Positions 1 through 6,182 of a stretch of 16,838 bases of DNA are shown piece after piece (position 1 is the first letter of the stretch; each line of letters opens with the position of its first letter). The position numbers and the translations under genes were made by a program. The notes below the pieces were generated by a model that ran no database searches, had not been told where the DNA came from, and was given only the letters and a program-made list of their open reading frames with translations. This stretch comes from Roseburia sp. (GTDB taxonomy: Bacteria; Bacillota; Clostridia; Lachnospirales; Lachnospiraceae): the NCBI GenBank assembly GCA_030844625.1, contig JAUUNJ010000020.1:1-16838 (forward strand), read 5' to 3'.

Positions 1-365
1 GTATTCCCGGGAATTATTACTGTTACTCCACTCATTTGGGCTCCCGTATACTTTGCGACCTGATTGTCATCTTTATCATAAACATAAATATAATCGAAAC
101 CCTTTTCCACGCTGCATTTATCAGAAAAAACTACTTTCAGTTCTGCAGCTCCTTCTTTTGAATATACCCATGTTTTATTCGTATTATCACTATATTCATG
201 GGAAGACTGTAAATCAACTACATCATCAACAACAACCGTTCCTGTCAATGATTCTGTTGTTTCTTTCTGTGTTATACTTTCATCTGCATTTACCTGAATT
301 GAACCTTCCGGTATTAACATTACAACCATTATTACTGAAAGTATTAATGCACCTATCCTTTTCAT
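1..365 (-). CDS. Secreted CUB-like domain protein (partial, C-terminus off the window)
   Basis: The reading frame is open for 121 codons from an ATG at 365 to the left edge, so only the N-terminus is present. Residues 1-27 look like a signal peptide: MKR, a hydrophobic run (IGALILSVIMVVMLI), then a possible cleavage site near VNA-DE. Residues about 55-120 resemble bacterial CUB-like domains, with the KTWVYSKEGA, LKVVFS, VEKGFDYIYVYD and YTG...IPG segments in the expected order. Such domains occur in large exported adhesion or peptidase proteins of Clostridia, so a cell-surface or secreted role is likely, but the missing part would define it. A GGTGA-type ribosome binding site lies just upstream. 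Confidence is high that this is a secreted protein and moderate for the CUB assignment. Confidence 0.75.
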   Translation of the reverse strand, partial: MKRIGALILSVIMVVMLIPEGSIQVNADESITQKETTESLTGTVVVDDVVDLQSSHEYSDNTNKTWVYSKEGAAELKVVFSDKCSVEKGFDYIYVYDKDDNQVAKYTGAQMSGVTVIIPGN

Positions 366-404
366 AATCTTCACCGAATCCTTTCATATGTATAAGTTAT
401 CATA

Positions 405-433
405 ATTGTACCACAGATGTTTTAAGATGACAT
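405..433 (-). promoter_or_regulatory. Candidate promoter of the CUB-like gene with overlapping inverted repeat
   Basis: On the minus strand ATGTCA (428-433), a 17-base spacer and TACAAT (405-410) form a fair sigma-A-type promoter about 40 bases before the start codon. A perfect 7-base inverted repeat, CAGATGT (414-420) and ACATCTG (430-436), covers the -35 element and spacer, where a repressor could bind. This is read by eye only. Confidence 0.4.
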
Positions 434-486
434 CTGACTTTCATTTTTAAATCGTTTTTAATTTTTCCTGCTTATTATTTTCAATG

Positions 487-525
487 AAAAAAGAGTGAAA
501 AAATCATATGATTCTCTCACTCTTT
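487..525 (-). terminator. Rho-independent terminator after mscL
   Basis: Arms at 490-498 and 517-525 (AAAGAGTGA / TCACTCTTT) pair perfectly. The inner part extends the pairing to an 18-base near-palindrome with two mismatches. On the minus strand the stem is followed by a run of six U (complement of 487-492). It lies about 45 bases beyond the mscL stop codon. Confidence 0.8.
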
Positions 526-526
526 C

Positions 527-566
527 ATTATGCGGAGCATAATTTAATTACGACAAATCCGTAATT
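527..566. repeat. Two adjacent small inverted repeats in the mscL 3' region
   Basis: ATTATGC-GGA-GCATAAT (527-543) and AATTACG...CGTAATT (546-552 with 560-566) are two 7-base-pair hairpins. They lie between the mscL stop codon and its terminator. Neither has a T-run. They may protect the mRNA 3' end or be chance in AT-rich DNA. Confidence 0.4.
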
Positions 567-569
567 TCA

Positions 570-1013
570 CTACACCTGCGGCTCAATCTCGCTGGTACAA
601 TGGGGACATCTCGTCGCTTCAATTGCAATCTCGGACTGACAATATGGGCATTTCTTTGTTGTCGGTTCTGCTGGTGTTTCGCTTCTTCTTCTAAGCGTAT
701 TCATTCCTTTCACAAATAGAAAAACTACAAATGCCATAATTAAAAAATTAATAAAACCGGAAATAAAGGTTCCGTAATTCAGTGTTGCCGCACCCGCCTT
801 CTGTGCCTCTGCCAGTGTGGCATAATGATTCCCGTCCAGTGCCAGAAACCAATTGCTGAAATCCAGTTTTCCTGCAACAATACTGATCAGTGGCATAATA
901 ATGTTGTCAACCAGTGATGTTACAAGAGAATTAAAAGCACCACCGATAATGACACCTACTGCCAGATCAATCATGTTTCCTTTGATGGCAAATTCTTTGA
1001 ATTCTTTAAGCAT
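570..1013 (-). CDS. mscL: Large-conductance mechanosensitive channel MscL with C-terminal zinc ribbon
   Basis: The 147-residue product is a membrane pore that opens under high membrane tension to release solutes after hypo-osmotic shock. The N-terminal helix and TM1 (residues about 1-45) contain the typical FKEFAIKGNMIDLAVGVIIG pattern and the VDNIIMP turn. TM2 spans about 84-104. The usual cytoplasmic bundle is replaced or extended by a zinc-ribbon-like end with paired cysteines CPYC (122-125) and CPHC (136-139), a variant seen in Clostridia. An AAAGGG ribosome binding site precedes the ATG. The gene has its own promoter and terminator, so it is probably monocistronic. The assignment is secure; the role of the zinc ribbon is unknown. 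Confidence 0.95.
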   Translation of the reverse strand: MLKEFKEFAIKGNMIDLAVGVIIGGAFNSLVTSLVDNIIMPLISIVAGKLDFSNWFLALDGNHYATLAEAQKAGAATLNYGTFISGFINFLIMAFVVFLFVKGMNTLRRRSETPAEPTTKKCPYCQSEIAIEATRCPHCTSEIEPQV

Positions 1014-1053
1014 GATTTTTCCCTTTCTTTTGTATTTTTATAATATAAATTAA

Positions 1054-1062
1054 AGTATAGCA
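1054..1062 (-). promoter_or_regulatory. Extended -10 promoter of mscL
   Basis: The minus strand reads TGCTATACT: a TATACT hexamer at 1054-1059 preceded by the TG of an extended -10 at 1061-1062. No good -35 is visible 17 bases further upstream. The leader to the mscL ATG would be about 35 bases. Confidence 0.45.
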
Positions 1063-1163
1063 TTTTTCCACACTAATGTATATTCTTTTTATGCCTTTCT
1101 TTTCTTTTTGTGACACAAGTTTGCCGCAGTAAGTGCAGTAACCGGAACAGTCAGAACCCATTT

Positions 1164-1400
1164 CTATTCATGAGAATCCAGTACCAGTACTTCATCAACA
1201 GTCACTTGAAATACCATTGCCAAAATCACAAGATTATCTATTGACGGTAATGCTGTTCCATGCTGCCATTTGTAAATTGCCTGTGGAGTTACAAAACCAA
1301 ACACTTTCTGCAAATCCTTCACTGACATTCCCCTCTGAATTCTTAACTCTCTAATTTTCTGTCCCGTTTTTATCATATCGATTGATGGTAATTTACACAT
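1164..1400 (-). CDS. Small XRE-family (Cro/CI-type) helix-turn-helix regulator
   Basis: The 78-residue protein is almost entirely one HTH_3 domain (about residues 12-72). Features are KIRELRIQRGMSVKDLQ, the recognition-helix region TPQAIYKWQHG and the PSIDNLVILAMVFQVTVDEVL packing helix. The form is common among orphan regulators in Clostridia chromosomes. It has no sensor or dimerisation extension, so the inducer and targets are unknown. GAGGAGAGAAGGGAA immediately before the ATG at 1400 supports this start, though M9 is a possible alternative. Its neighbours, mscL and a 39-residue ORF, give no clear functional link. Confidence 0.85.
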   Translation of the reverse strand: MCKLPSIDMIKTGQKIRELRIQRGMSVKDLQKVFGFVTPQAIYKWQHGTALPSIDNLVILAMVFQVTVDEVLVLDSHE

Positions 1401-1468
1401 TTCCCTTCTCTCCTCACTATTGGTTTCCTTGTCAAACTCTCTCTAAACACAATATGTTTTTTAACGTC

Positions 1469-1499
1469 AAAAAACCGCTTACCTATAAAAGATAAGCGG
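1469..1499 (-). terminator. Rho-independent terminator after the 39-residue ORF
   Basis: Arms CCGCTTA (1475-1481) and TAAGCGG (1493-1499) pair perfectly. On the minus strand they are followed by six U (complement of 1469-1474). It lies about 30 bases beyond the stop of the small ORF at 1530 and separates that transcript from the XRE gene. Confidence 0.8.
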
Positions 1500-1529
1500 C
1501 TTCCGTTAAAACTATTTTATAATAAACAT

Positions 1530-1649
1530 TTAGACGGCTATGACCTGCTGCGTATCTTTATATAGGTGTACGAAAACAAAACCCTGTCCATAATACAGCG
1601 CTAAATAGTTTTCTCTATAAAGATTTGATGTTGTCATAAATGTCTTCAT
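1530..1649 (-). CDS. Unrecognised small protein, 39 residues
   Basis: An ATG at 1649 opens 39 codons ending at TAA (1530-1532). The product begins MKTFMTTSNLYRENY, has an aromatic-rich middle (ALYYGQGFVFVHLY) and ends QQVIAV. AAAGGA sits seven bases before the ATG, an excellent ribosome binding site. A strong terminator follows 30 bases after the stop, and candidate promoters lie upstream. These three signals argue for a real gene in what would otherwise be a roughly 400-base gap. There is no signal peptide or clear membrane segment, though the centre is amphipathic and beta-strand-like. I do not recognise the family. A leader peptide, toxin-like peptide or small stress protein are all possible; none is shown. 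Confidence 0.6.
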   Translation of the reverse strand: MKTFMTTSNLYRENYLALYYGQGFVFVHLYKDTQQVIAV

Positions 1650-1759
1650 TGTTTTTCCTTTCTGCTCTGAAGTCTGTTATTTTAAAATACTGATTGTGCT
1701 TATTTTTCTGTCAATGTCTGTTTCATGAATTTAATCATCCATTTAAAATAATTTGACTT

Positions 1760-1788
1760 ACTATAACATAACTTGTCTAATTTGTCAT
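1760..1788 (-). promoter_or_regulatory. Candidate promoter upstream of the 39-residue ORF
   Basis: ATGACA (1783-1788), a 17-base spacer and TATAGT (1760-1765) match sigma-A elements at five of six positions each. This would give a leader of about 105 bases. A second possible -35, a perfect TTGACA at 1709-1714, lies closer to the ORF but has only a poor -10 (TATTTT, 19-base spacing). Confidence 0.4.
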
Positions 1789-1805
1789 TATATCTGTAGT
1801 ATAAT

Positions 1806-2282
1806 TTAATTCCTTATTATTTTCCATGCTTCAATAAGTCTTTCTAAACTCCATCCTGCATTGGCAGGGCTGGTGGACGGCAGACAAACTGCCTCAATTC
1901 CCGTCTGCGGTTTTATATATCTGTTATACAGGGAATATGCCTTCTTGCCATTCACATATATATGTTTAATTTCTGTTTCCAATAATATTGATGTGATGTC
2001 ATTGGCAATAACGTTTTTGATACTGCTGTCTGACGAACCTGTAATGTCACAGCAATGTATCACATCCCATACAGCAATTCTGTTCCTTAATAGAAATCTC
2101 TTTTTTTCTTCAATTGTATGAGGTGTACTTTCGCTGAACACTGCCGATGCCACTTTCCAGAATCGGTTCTGGGGATGTCCATAAAAGAAACCTTCTTCTC
2201 TTGATTTCACAGACGGAAAACTTCCAAGAATAAGTATTTTTGATTTTTTATTGTATATTGGTTCAATTGGGTGTGTAATCAT
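1806..2282 (-). CDS. DNA-deoxyinosine (hypoxanthine) glycosylase, UDG superfamily
   Basis: The 158-residue protein belongs to the uracil-DNA glycosylase superfamily, in the group called DNA-deoxyinosine glycosylase (family 6, HDG-like). It should remove deaminated bases to start base excision repair. Visible motifs are LILGSFPS (17-24) as motif 1, YGHPQNRFW (34-42) around the expected catalytic Asn39, VWDV (71-74), and PSTSPANAGWS (135-145) as the DNA-binding motif 2 region. The length fits the family. AAAGGAG stands six bases before the ATG. The DUF2798 gene ends only 67 bases upstream with no terminator between, so the two may share a transcript. The superfamily is sure; substrate choice between hypoxanthine and uracil is less so. 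Confidence 0.88.
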   Translation of the reverse strand: MITHPIEPIYNKKSKILILGSFPSVKSREEGFFYGHPQNRFWKVASAVFSESTPHTIEEKKRFLLRNRIAVWDVIHCCDITGSSDSSIKNVIANDITSILLETEIKHIYVNGKKAYSLYNRYIKPQTGIEAVCLPSTSPANAGWSLERLIEAWKIIRN

Positions 2283-2349
2283 AACGGCTCCTTTACATTT
2301 TTAAGAAAATACCCGCTAAAAGAAATAAAATATGGAATTCATCCAATTA

Positions 2350-3033
2350 CTATTTCTGTTTTTTCTCCAACTTAATTTCTGCTGCAATCTCATTAACTCT
2401 CTTGATTACATCAGCAATAGCATCTGTTTCGTTCAGCGGTTTCAATTTCTGTCCCTGCTTTTCTTTTTCATGTGCCAGATCTTCGTGTGCCTTAATATCT
2501 TTTCTAAACAGTGTCTTAAAAATAGTACGCACTAACGGCTGAATAAAAAACAACTGTGTGAAAAAGGCAAACGGAAAATTAAAGCATACCAGTTTTAACC
2601 AGTTGCAAATCAATGCTATTATATCAAATCCTGCATAATAAGGATAGTACAAAAATGCTGCAATAAAACTCATTGCAGGACACATAAGTCCTACAGTTGC
2701 GCATATAATTGCTGACTCAAAAATCATTGGATGATTTTTTCTTGGATCAAACACTTTGCAGGCAAGTTTAAAAGAGACAGGACTTCCCATCAGCACTTCT
2801 AAACAATATGCAAAGCAAAATTCAACCAATACAACTGCCCATATTGGCAAATATGTACCGAACATATACACTCCTCCCTGCTTGTTTATGGCATTTATAA
2901 CCCCTGTGGTTTCATTAATTTCCATAAGTGTTGCTCCGTTTACTACATATAAGCTGTAGAAAACGTACGCGTGTACAGTAATCACTACTGTAATAAATGC
3001 GAATATCATTCTTTGAAATTGGTTTCTTGGCAT
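2350..3033 (-). CDS. DUF2798-type integral membrane protein
   Basis: The product is 227 residues from the ATG at 3033, which has a perfect AAGGAGG six bases upstream. The frame stays open a further 40 codons upstream, but that part is Cys-rich, lacks a ribosome binding site and overlaps the ddh terminator, so it is rejected. Four hydrophobic segments are visible, arranged as two related halves. Each half begins with an amphipathic motif and ends in a membrane span, with a CPAMSFIAAFLY segment like that of DUF2798 proteins. The last 50 residues are charged and helical (KEKQGQKLKPLN... to KLEKKQK), probably cytoplasmic. The function of the family is unknown. It may be cotranscribed with the DNA glycosylase gene. 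Confidence 0.8.
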   Translation of the reverse strand: MPRNQFQRMIFAFITVVITVHAYVFYSLYVVNGATLMEINETTGVINAINKQGGVYMFGTYLPIWAVVLVEFCFAYCLEVLMGSPVSFKLACKVFDPRKNHPMIFESAIICATVGLMCPAMSFIAAFLYYPYYAGFDIIALICNWLKLVCFNFPFAFFTQLFFIQPLVRTIFKTLFRKDIKAHEDLAHEKEKQGQKLKPLNETDAIADVIKRVNEIAAEIKLEKKQK

Positions 3034-3141
3034 TTTTTCCTCCTTTTTTTGCACAACTTCGCAGCAAAACTGTCCTTTGATTGGACATTCACCAAATGAA
3101 TCCGTGCACAAACACAATTCTCCTCTGGTCAATGTCAACAC

Positions 3142-3229
3142 AAAAAAACACATGTATTCCCAACGAAAACTGATTACTGCAAAAGCAATGTTCCGTAATC
3201 AGTTTTACGTGCCTGGGCACTACATGTGT
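3142..3229 (-). terminator. Long nested hairpin with U-run after ddh
   Basis: Outer arms ACACATGTA (3148-3156) and TACATGTGT (3221-3229) pair perfectly over 9 bases. Inner arms 3166-3176 and 3196-3206 (AAAACTGATTA / TAATCAGTTTT) pair perfectly over 11. Between them CCCA (3159-3162) can pair with TGGG (3214-3217), and CG with CG around a bulge. On the minus strand the outer stem runs directly into seven U (complement of 3142-3148), which marks a terminator for ddh. It is unusually long for that job. A local GTGC-CTGG-GCAC hairpin (3209-3220) could compete with the middle pairing, so an attenuator upstream of the DUF2798 gene is possible. Confidence 0.7.
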
Positions 3230-3301
3230 CGTTATGCATAAATATTATTTTTTTGACTTGTAGATTGTACAAGATTTTTGCATTTTTGTCAAAGCAAATT
3301 T

Positions 3302-4282
3302 TTACAACAATTTTCTGCGTAATTCTTCACCTGATTCTTTATGCAGATATGCCGGTGCAATGTCAAACACAGTCTTACATCCATGCTGACCTTCCTGATG
3401 CATGCGATAAGCCGCACGTGCATAGGCAATTAATACACTGGATGTAAATTCTGGATTGGAATCTAATGTAAGCTTGTACTCAATTACATGCTTATTTTCA
3501 TTTTCAAACCCTGTTGTTCCACTTCTTAAAACTACACCACCATGAGGAATACCTTTGTGGTCTCTCATTAACTCTTCTTCACTGATAAAATGAACTGTTG
3601 TATCATAATCAGCAAAATAATTTGGCATTGTCTTGATGTCATTCTCAATTCTGTCTAAATCAGCGCCTTCCTCTGCCACTACAAAACACTCTCTTGTATG
3701 CTTCTGTCTCGTGGTAAGTTCCGGATTTTCGCCGTTACGAACACTCTCTAAAGCTGCTTCCACAGGAATCGTATACTGCCTTGCATCCTTTACACCCTCA
3801 ATTCTGCGAATGGCATCGGAGTGTCCCTGACTGACACCCTTTCCCCAGAATGTATAATCCTGTCCGTCCGGCAAAATGGCCTGGGCATATAAACGGTTCA
3901 GAGAAAACATTCCCGGGTCCCATCCCACAGAGATAATACTGATGTGCTTATTTTTTTCACTTGCATTGTTTACATTTTCAAAATGCTCCGGTATCTTGGC
4001 ATGAGTATCAAAGCTGTCCACAACATTAAAATACTGTGCCAGATCTGCTGTCTGCTTTGGAAGATCATTAGCACTTCCACCACATAATACAAGTACATCA
4101 ATCTTGTCCTGCATATCATAAAGTCTGTCCATTTCGTAAACAGACACACCTGTATGTGTATTGACTGTTTCCGGATTTCTTCTTGTGAAAACTCCTACAA
4201 GTTCCATATCATCACTTTTGCTTACGGCACACTCAACTCCCCGTCCCAAATTTCCATAACCTGCAATTCCAATTCTAATCAT
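3302..4282 (-). CDS. ddh: meso-Diaminopimelate D-dehydrogenase
   Basis: The 326-residue NADPH-dependent enzyme converts tetrahydrodipicolinate plus ammonia directly to meso-diaminopimelate, the cross-linking amino acid of peptidoglycan and precursor of lysine. The N-terminus carries the Rossmann motif IGIAGYGNLGRG (4-15). Family segments follow in order: VFTRRNP, VLCGGSANDLP, VVDSFDTHAKIP, SVGWDPGMFSLNRLY and GKGVSQGHSDAIRRIEGVKD. The length matches known Ddh proteins. The ATG at 4282 is chosen because AGGAGG lies five bases upstream and the Rossmann strand starts at once; the longer frame overlaps the epimerase gene. It lies 44 bases behind that gene on the same strand, so the two probably form an operon ended by the long hairpin at 3142-3229. 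Confidence 0.95.
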   Translation of the reverse strand: MIRIGIAGYGNLGRGVECAVSKSDDMELVGVFTRRNPETVNTHTGVSVYEMDRLYDMQDKIDVLVLCGGSANDLPKQTADLAQYFNVVDSFDTHAKIPEHFENVNNASEKNKHISIISVGWDPGMFSLNRLYAQAILPDGQDYTFWGKGVSQGHSDAIRRIEGVKDARQYTIPVEAALESVRNGENPELTTRQKHTRECFVVAEEGADLDRIENDIKTMPNYFADYDTTVHFISEEELMRDHKGIPHGGVVLRSGTTGFENENKHVIEYKLTLDSNPEFTSSVLIAYARAAYRMHQEGQHGCKTVFDIAPAYLHKESGEELRRKLL

Positions 4283-4326
4283 AATTCCTCCTGAACATTT
4301 CTGAAACGCTGTATAACCGCAGCCTT

Positions 4327-5208
4327 TCAAATATTTATACAAATCTCATATTCTCTCTCAAACATTTTACCTGAGTCTATGCTATTCGTCCAGTCTCTAT
4401 CCTGCAATTCTCCCTCAAAAGTTTTGCTGTCGCACCTTCCATACCACGGTTCAATGCAAACATATGAGGCGCTGCTGTCCGGAACAGACCAAATTCCAAA
4501 CAATGGTGCATCAAATTTTACTGTCAAATAAGGCACTTTGTTTTCATCACAAAGGGATACTGTATCCGCCTGATTGTTTTCTATGATGAGAGCATCATCA
4601 TCAAACAATGTTTGATCAATGGACAGTAATCCTGATTCCAACGGATATGTTTTATATTCTCCGGTTATGAGCCCAGATGCCATCTCCAATACAGTAGTCT
4701 TTATTTCTTTTACATCATTAAATTTTATAAAGCAGTCTGTTCGCCTGAATCCTTCCCTGACCGGGCAGGCAAATGCCGGATGGCCACCGATTGAAAAATA
4801 CATCTTTTTATAATCTTTGTTAATAACACGCCATTTCACTTTTATATTCTTTTGACTTATTTCATATTCGATTTCAAGACGGAACTGAAATGGATATTTC
4901 TCTAACGTTTCTTTTGTGTTCTCCAAAGCAAACACAATTAAATTATCCTTTTGACTTACAAGTTCAAACTCCATCTCTCTTGCGAATCCATGTCTGCTCA
5001 TTTTGTAAGTTTTCCCATCATAGGAATATTCTCCATTCTTTAAGCTCCCCACAAACGGAAATAAAATCGGAGAAGTTTTTCCCCAGTATTTTTCATTTCC
5101 GCTCCACATATATTCCCTGCCACTTTCATTATCTTTAATAGATTTTAATTCAGCTCCCAAGGAATTAATTTGTATTGTCAGTTCGTTGTTCTTTATCGTG
5201 TGAAGCAT
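4327..5208 (-). CDS. Aldose 1-epimerase family protein (LacX-like)
   Basis: The 293-residue protein belongs to the galactose mutarotase-like superfamily, cytoplasmic enzymes that interconvert alpha and beta anomers of sugars or sugar phosphates. It starts with the typical ELTIQINSLGAELKSI strand. MSRHGFARE (His73) and GGHPAFACP (His143) carry the expected catalytic or substrate-binding histidines. VCIEPWYG near residues 250-257 provides the likely catalytic Glu253. The sequence is closest in style to the LacX-like subgroup, whose exact sugar is usually unknown. GGAGGTGCAGG before the ATG is a strong ribosome binding site. The gene heads a two-gene unit with ddh. Between it and its likely promoter lies a hypB relic. 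Confidence 0.9.
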   Translation of the reverse strand: MLHTIKNNELTIQINSLGAELKSIKDNESGREYMWSGNEKYWGKTSPILFPFVGSLKNGEYSYDGKTYKMSRHGFAREMEFELVSQKDNLIVFALENTKETLEKYPFQFRLEIEYEISQKNIKVKWRVINKDYKKMYFSIGGHPAFACPVREGFRRTDCFIKFNDVKEIKTTVLEMASGLITGEYKTYPLESGLLSIDQTLFDDDALIIENNQADTVSLCDENKVPYLTVKFDAPLFGIWSVPDSSASYVCIEPWYGRCDSKTFEGELQDRDWTNSIDSGKMFEREYEICINI

Positions 5209-5226
5209 CCTGCACCTCCTTCATTT

Positions 5227-5352
5227 TTATTGTATCCACTGCCGCGCTTCATTTTTAAGCCATTGATACCATGCTTCCATACCCTCACCCGTCTTTGCTG
5301 AGATTGGAAAAATCTTCAGATTGGGATTTCTGCTGTATGCATATTCCTTTAC
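5227..5352 (-). pseudogene. hypB: Relic of the C-terminus of hydrogenase maturation GTPase HypB
   Basis: The minus strand carries 41 codons and a natural stop reading VKEYAYSRNPNLKIFPISAK, then TGEGMEAWYQWL, ending QWIQ. The NP-N-x-x-I-F-P-I-S-A-K-T-G-E-G-x-x-x-W-x-x-W-L pattern matches the last segment of HypB, where SAK is the G5 element of the GTPase fold. The frame is cut by an in-frame TAG (5353-5355) just upstream. The G1-G4 motifs are absent and the sequence there turns into AT-rich intergenic DNA. No start codon or ribosome binding site fits. It appears to be the 3' scar of a deleted hypB, now lying in the leader of the epimerase gene. No other hyp gene is in the window. Confidence 0.75.
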
Positions 5353-5405
5353 CTATATGACCAACCTTTTTTATATACATTCCATTACATAAAACTATTA
5401 TTTAT

Positions 5406-5434
5406 ATTATAAAAGTTATGGAAAAGAAAGTCTA
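5406..5434 (-). promoter_or_regulatory. Promoter of the epimerase-ddh unit
   Basis: On the minus strand TAGACT (5429-5434), a 17-base spacer and a perfect TATAAT (5406-5411) form a convincing promoter. A 10-base perfect palindrome GTCTATAGAC (5430-5439) overlaps the -35 element. It lies downstream of the uppS terminator and upstream of the hypB relic, giving a leader of about 190 bases before the epimerase ATG. Confidence 0.6.
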
Positions 5435-5458
5435 TAGACAAGTATGAACAATAATATA

Positions 5459-5493
5459 AAAAAGAAACTGTGCATTATTTAATGCAGCAGTTC
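5459..5493 (-). terminator. Terminator of the gtrA-bcp-yaaA-uppS operon
   Basis: Arms 5464-5476 (GAAACTGTGCATT) and 5481-5493 (AATGCAGCAGTTC) pair around a four-base ATTT loop with two single-base bulges. On the minus strand the stem ends in a run of U (complement of 5457-5463). It sits 15 bases after the uppS-like stop codon. Confidence 0.75.
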
Positions 5494-5508
5494 CATTAAA
5501 AAATTTTG

Positions 5509-6132
5509 TCAACCTCCTAAAGTTACATCCTGTTTACTGTACCATTCCAACGCTTTCATAAAATCTTCATCCGTGTAGTCAGGCCATAAGTGTTCCTCCA
5601 CATAAAAATCCGAATAAACCGATTGAATTGGTAAAAACCCCGAAAGCCTTCTCATTCCTCCCCACCGGATAATCAAATCTATTCGTGAAACATCCCACGA
5701 ATAGGGCTGTCCATTCTCCCTGATATGGGACAGATCCCACTTCCAGCCATAATTTACAAGAAAATTCACACGTATCCCTCCACCATGTATTGGTTTTCGT
5801 GTGGTGTAGGGCAACAGCTCCTGCGGAAAGCACTTGGAACTGCTGTCTCCAATCACCAGCAGATCTGCTCCTTCTTTCGTTATTATGTCCACAGCCTCCA
5901 CACACGCTTTCTGAAAGGCATGAAACTGCTCCGATGGTCGTTTGCAGTTATCCACTGTAAAGCCATAATAGGTTATTTCTTTTATTCCGTTTTCCTTTGC
6001 AAGCTTTAAAAGCTTCAATCCCGGTGTCAGGCCATATTTATATCCATCCTGTTTATTCATCCCGTTTGCCACCGCCCAACGCCGGTTTCCATCGGGAATA
6101 ATTCCTATATGCTCTGGTTTATATTTCCCCAT
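5509..6132 (-). CDS. Short, divergent cis-prenyltransferase (undecaprenyl diphosphate synthase family)
   Basis: The 207-residue protein belongs to the family that adds isopentenyl units in cis to make long lipid carriers for cell-wall and glycan synthesis. HIGIIPDGNRRWA (8-20) holds the catalytic Asp14. YGFTVDNCKRP (56-66), VNFLVNYGW (122-130), and IIRWGGMRRLSGF (154-166) with LWPDY (182-186) follow the family order. Canonical UppS is about 240-250 residues; this one lacks roughly 40, mostly in the central helices that shape the chain-length tunnel. The usual IRTSGE and YAEFYF motifs read IRWGGM and YSDFYV. AAGGAGG precedes the ATG. It is the last gene of an operon with yaaA. It is probably a specialised or shorter-chain enzyme rather than the housekeeping UppS, by inference. 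Confidence 0.8.
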   Translation of the reverse strand: MGKYKPEHIGIIPDGNRRWAVANGMNKQDGYKYGLTPGLKLLKLAKENGIKEITYYGFTVDNCKRPSEQFHAFQKACVEAVDIITKEGADLLVIGDSSSKCFPQELLPYTTRKPIHGGGIRVNFLVNYGWKWDLSHIRENGQPYSWDVSRIDLIIRWGGMRRLSGFLPIQSVYSDFYVEEHLWPDYTDEDFMKALEWYSKQDVTLGG

Positions 6133-6182
6133 ATGCGCCTCCTTATGGGTAGTATTACCAGTTTTTTTATAAATAATTCCGT

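Noticed and set aside
53..367. 104-residue plus-strand ORF at the left edge
   Set aside because: Low-complexity Leu/His/Tyr-rich translation opposite the signal-peptide CUB-like gene, without a ribosome binding site.
1071..1163. Possible relic after the XRE stop codon: CTYCGK, zinc-ribbon-like in one frame, and a short hydrophobic tail in the XRE frame
   Set aside because: Only one CxxC pair and about 25 residues in either frame, with no start or family match; chance is sufficient.
3034..3153. In-frame Cys-rich 40-codon extension at the N-terminus of the DUF2798 protein
   Set aside because: A perfect AGGAGG sits before the ATG at 3033, the extension has no ribosome binding site, and it runs into the ddh terminator hairpin.
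3252..3293. Hairpin CTTGTA/TACAAG with TTGAC/GTCAA flanks just after ddh
   Set aside because: No U-run on the minus strand, and no plus-strand gene upstream to terminate.
5430..5439. GTCTATAGAC palindrome as a possible mobile-element end beside the hypB scar
   Set aside because: No matching second end, no target-site duplication and no transposase trace. Better explained as promoter-overlapping sequence.
5579..5905. 108-residue minus-strand ORF within the cis-prenyltransferase gene
   Set aside because: An alternative frame of a gene with clear family motifs; no independent start signal.
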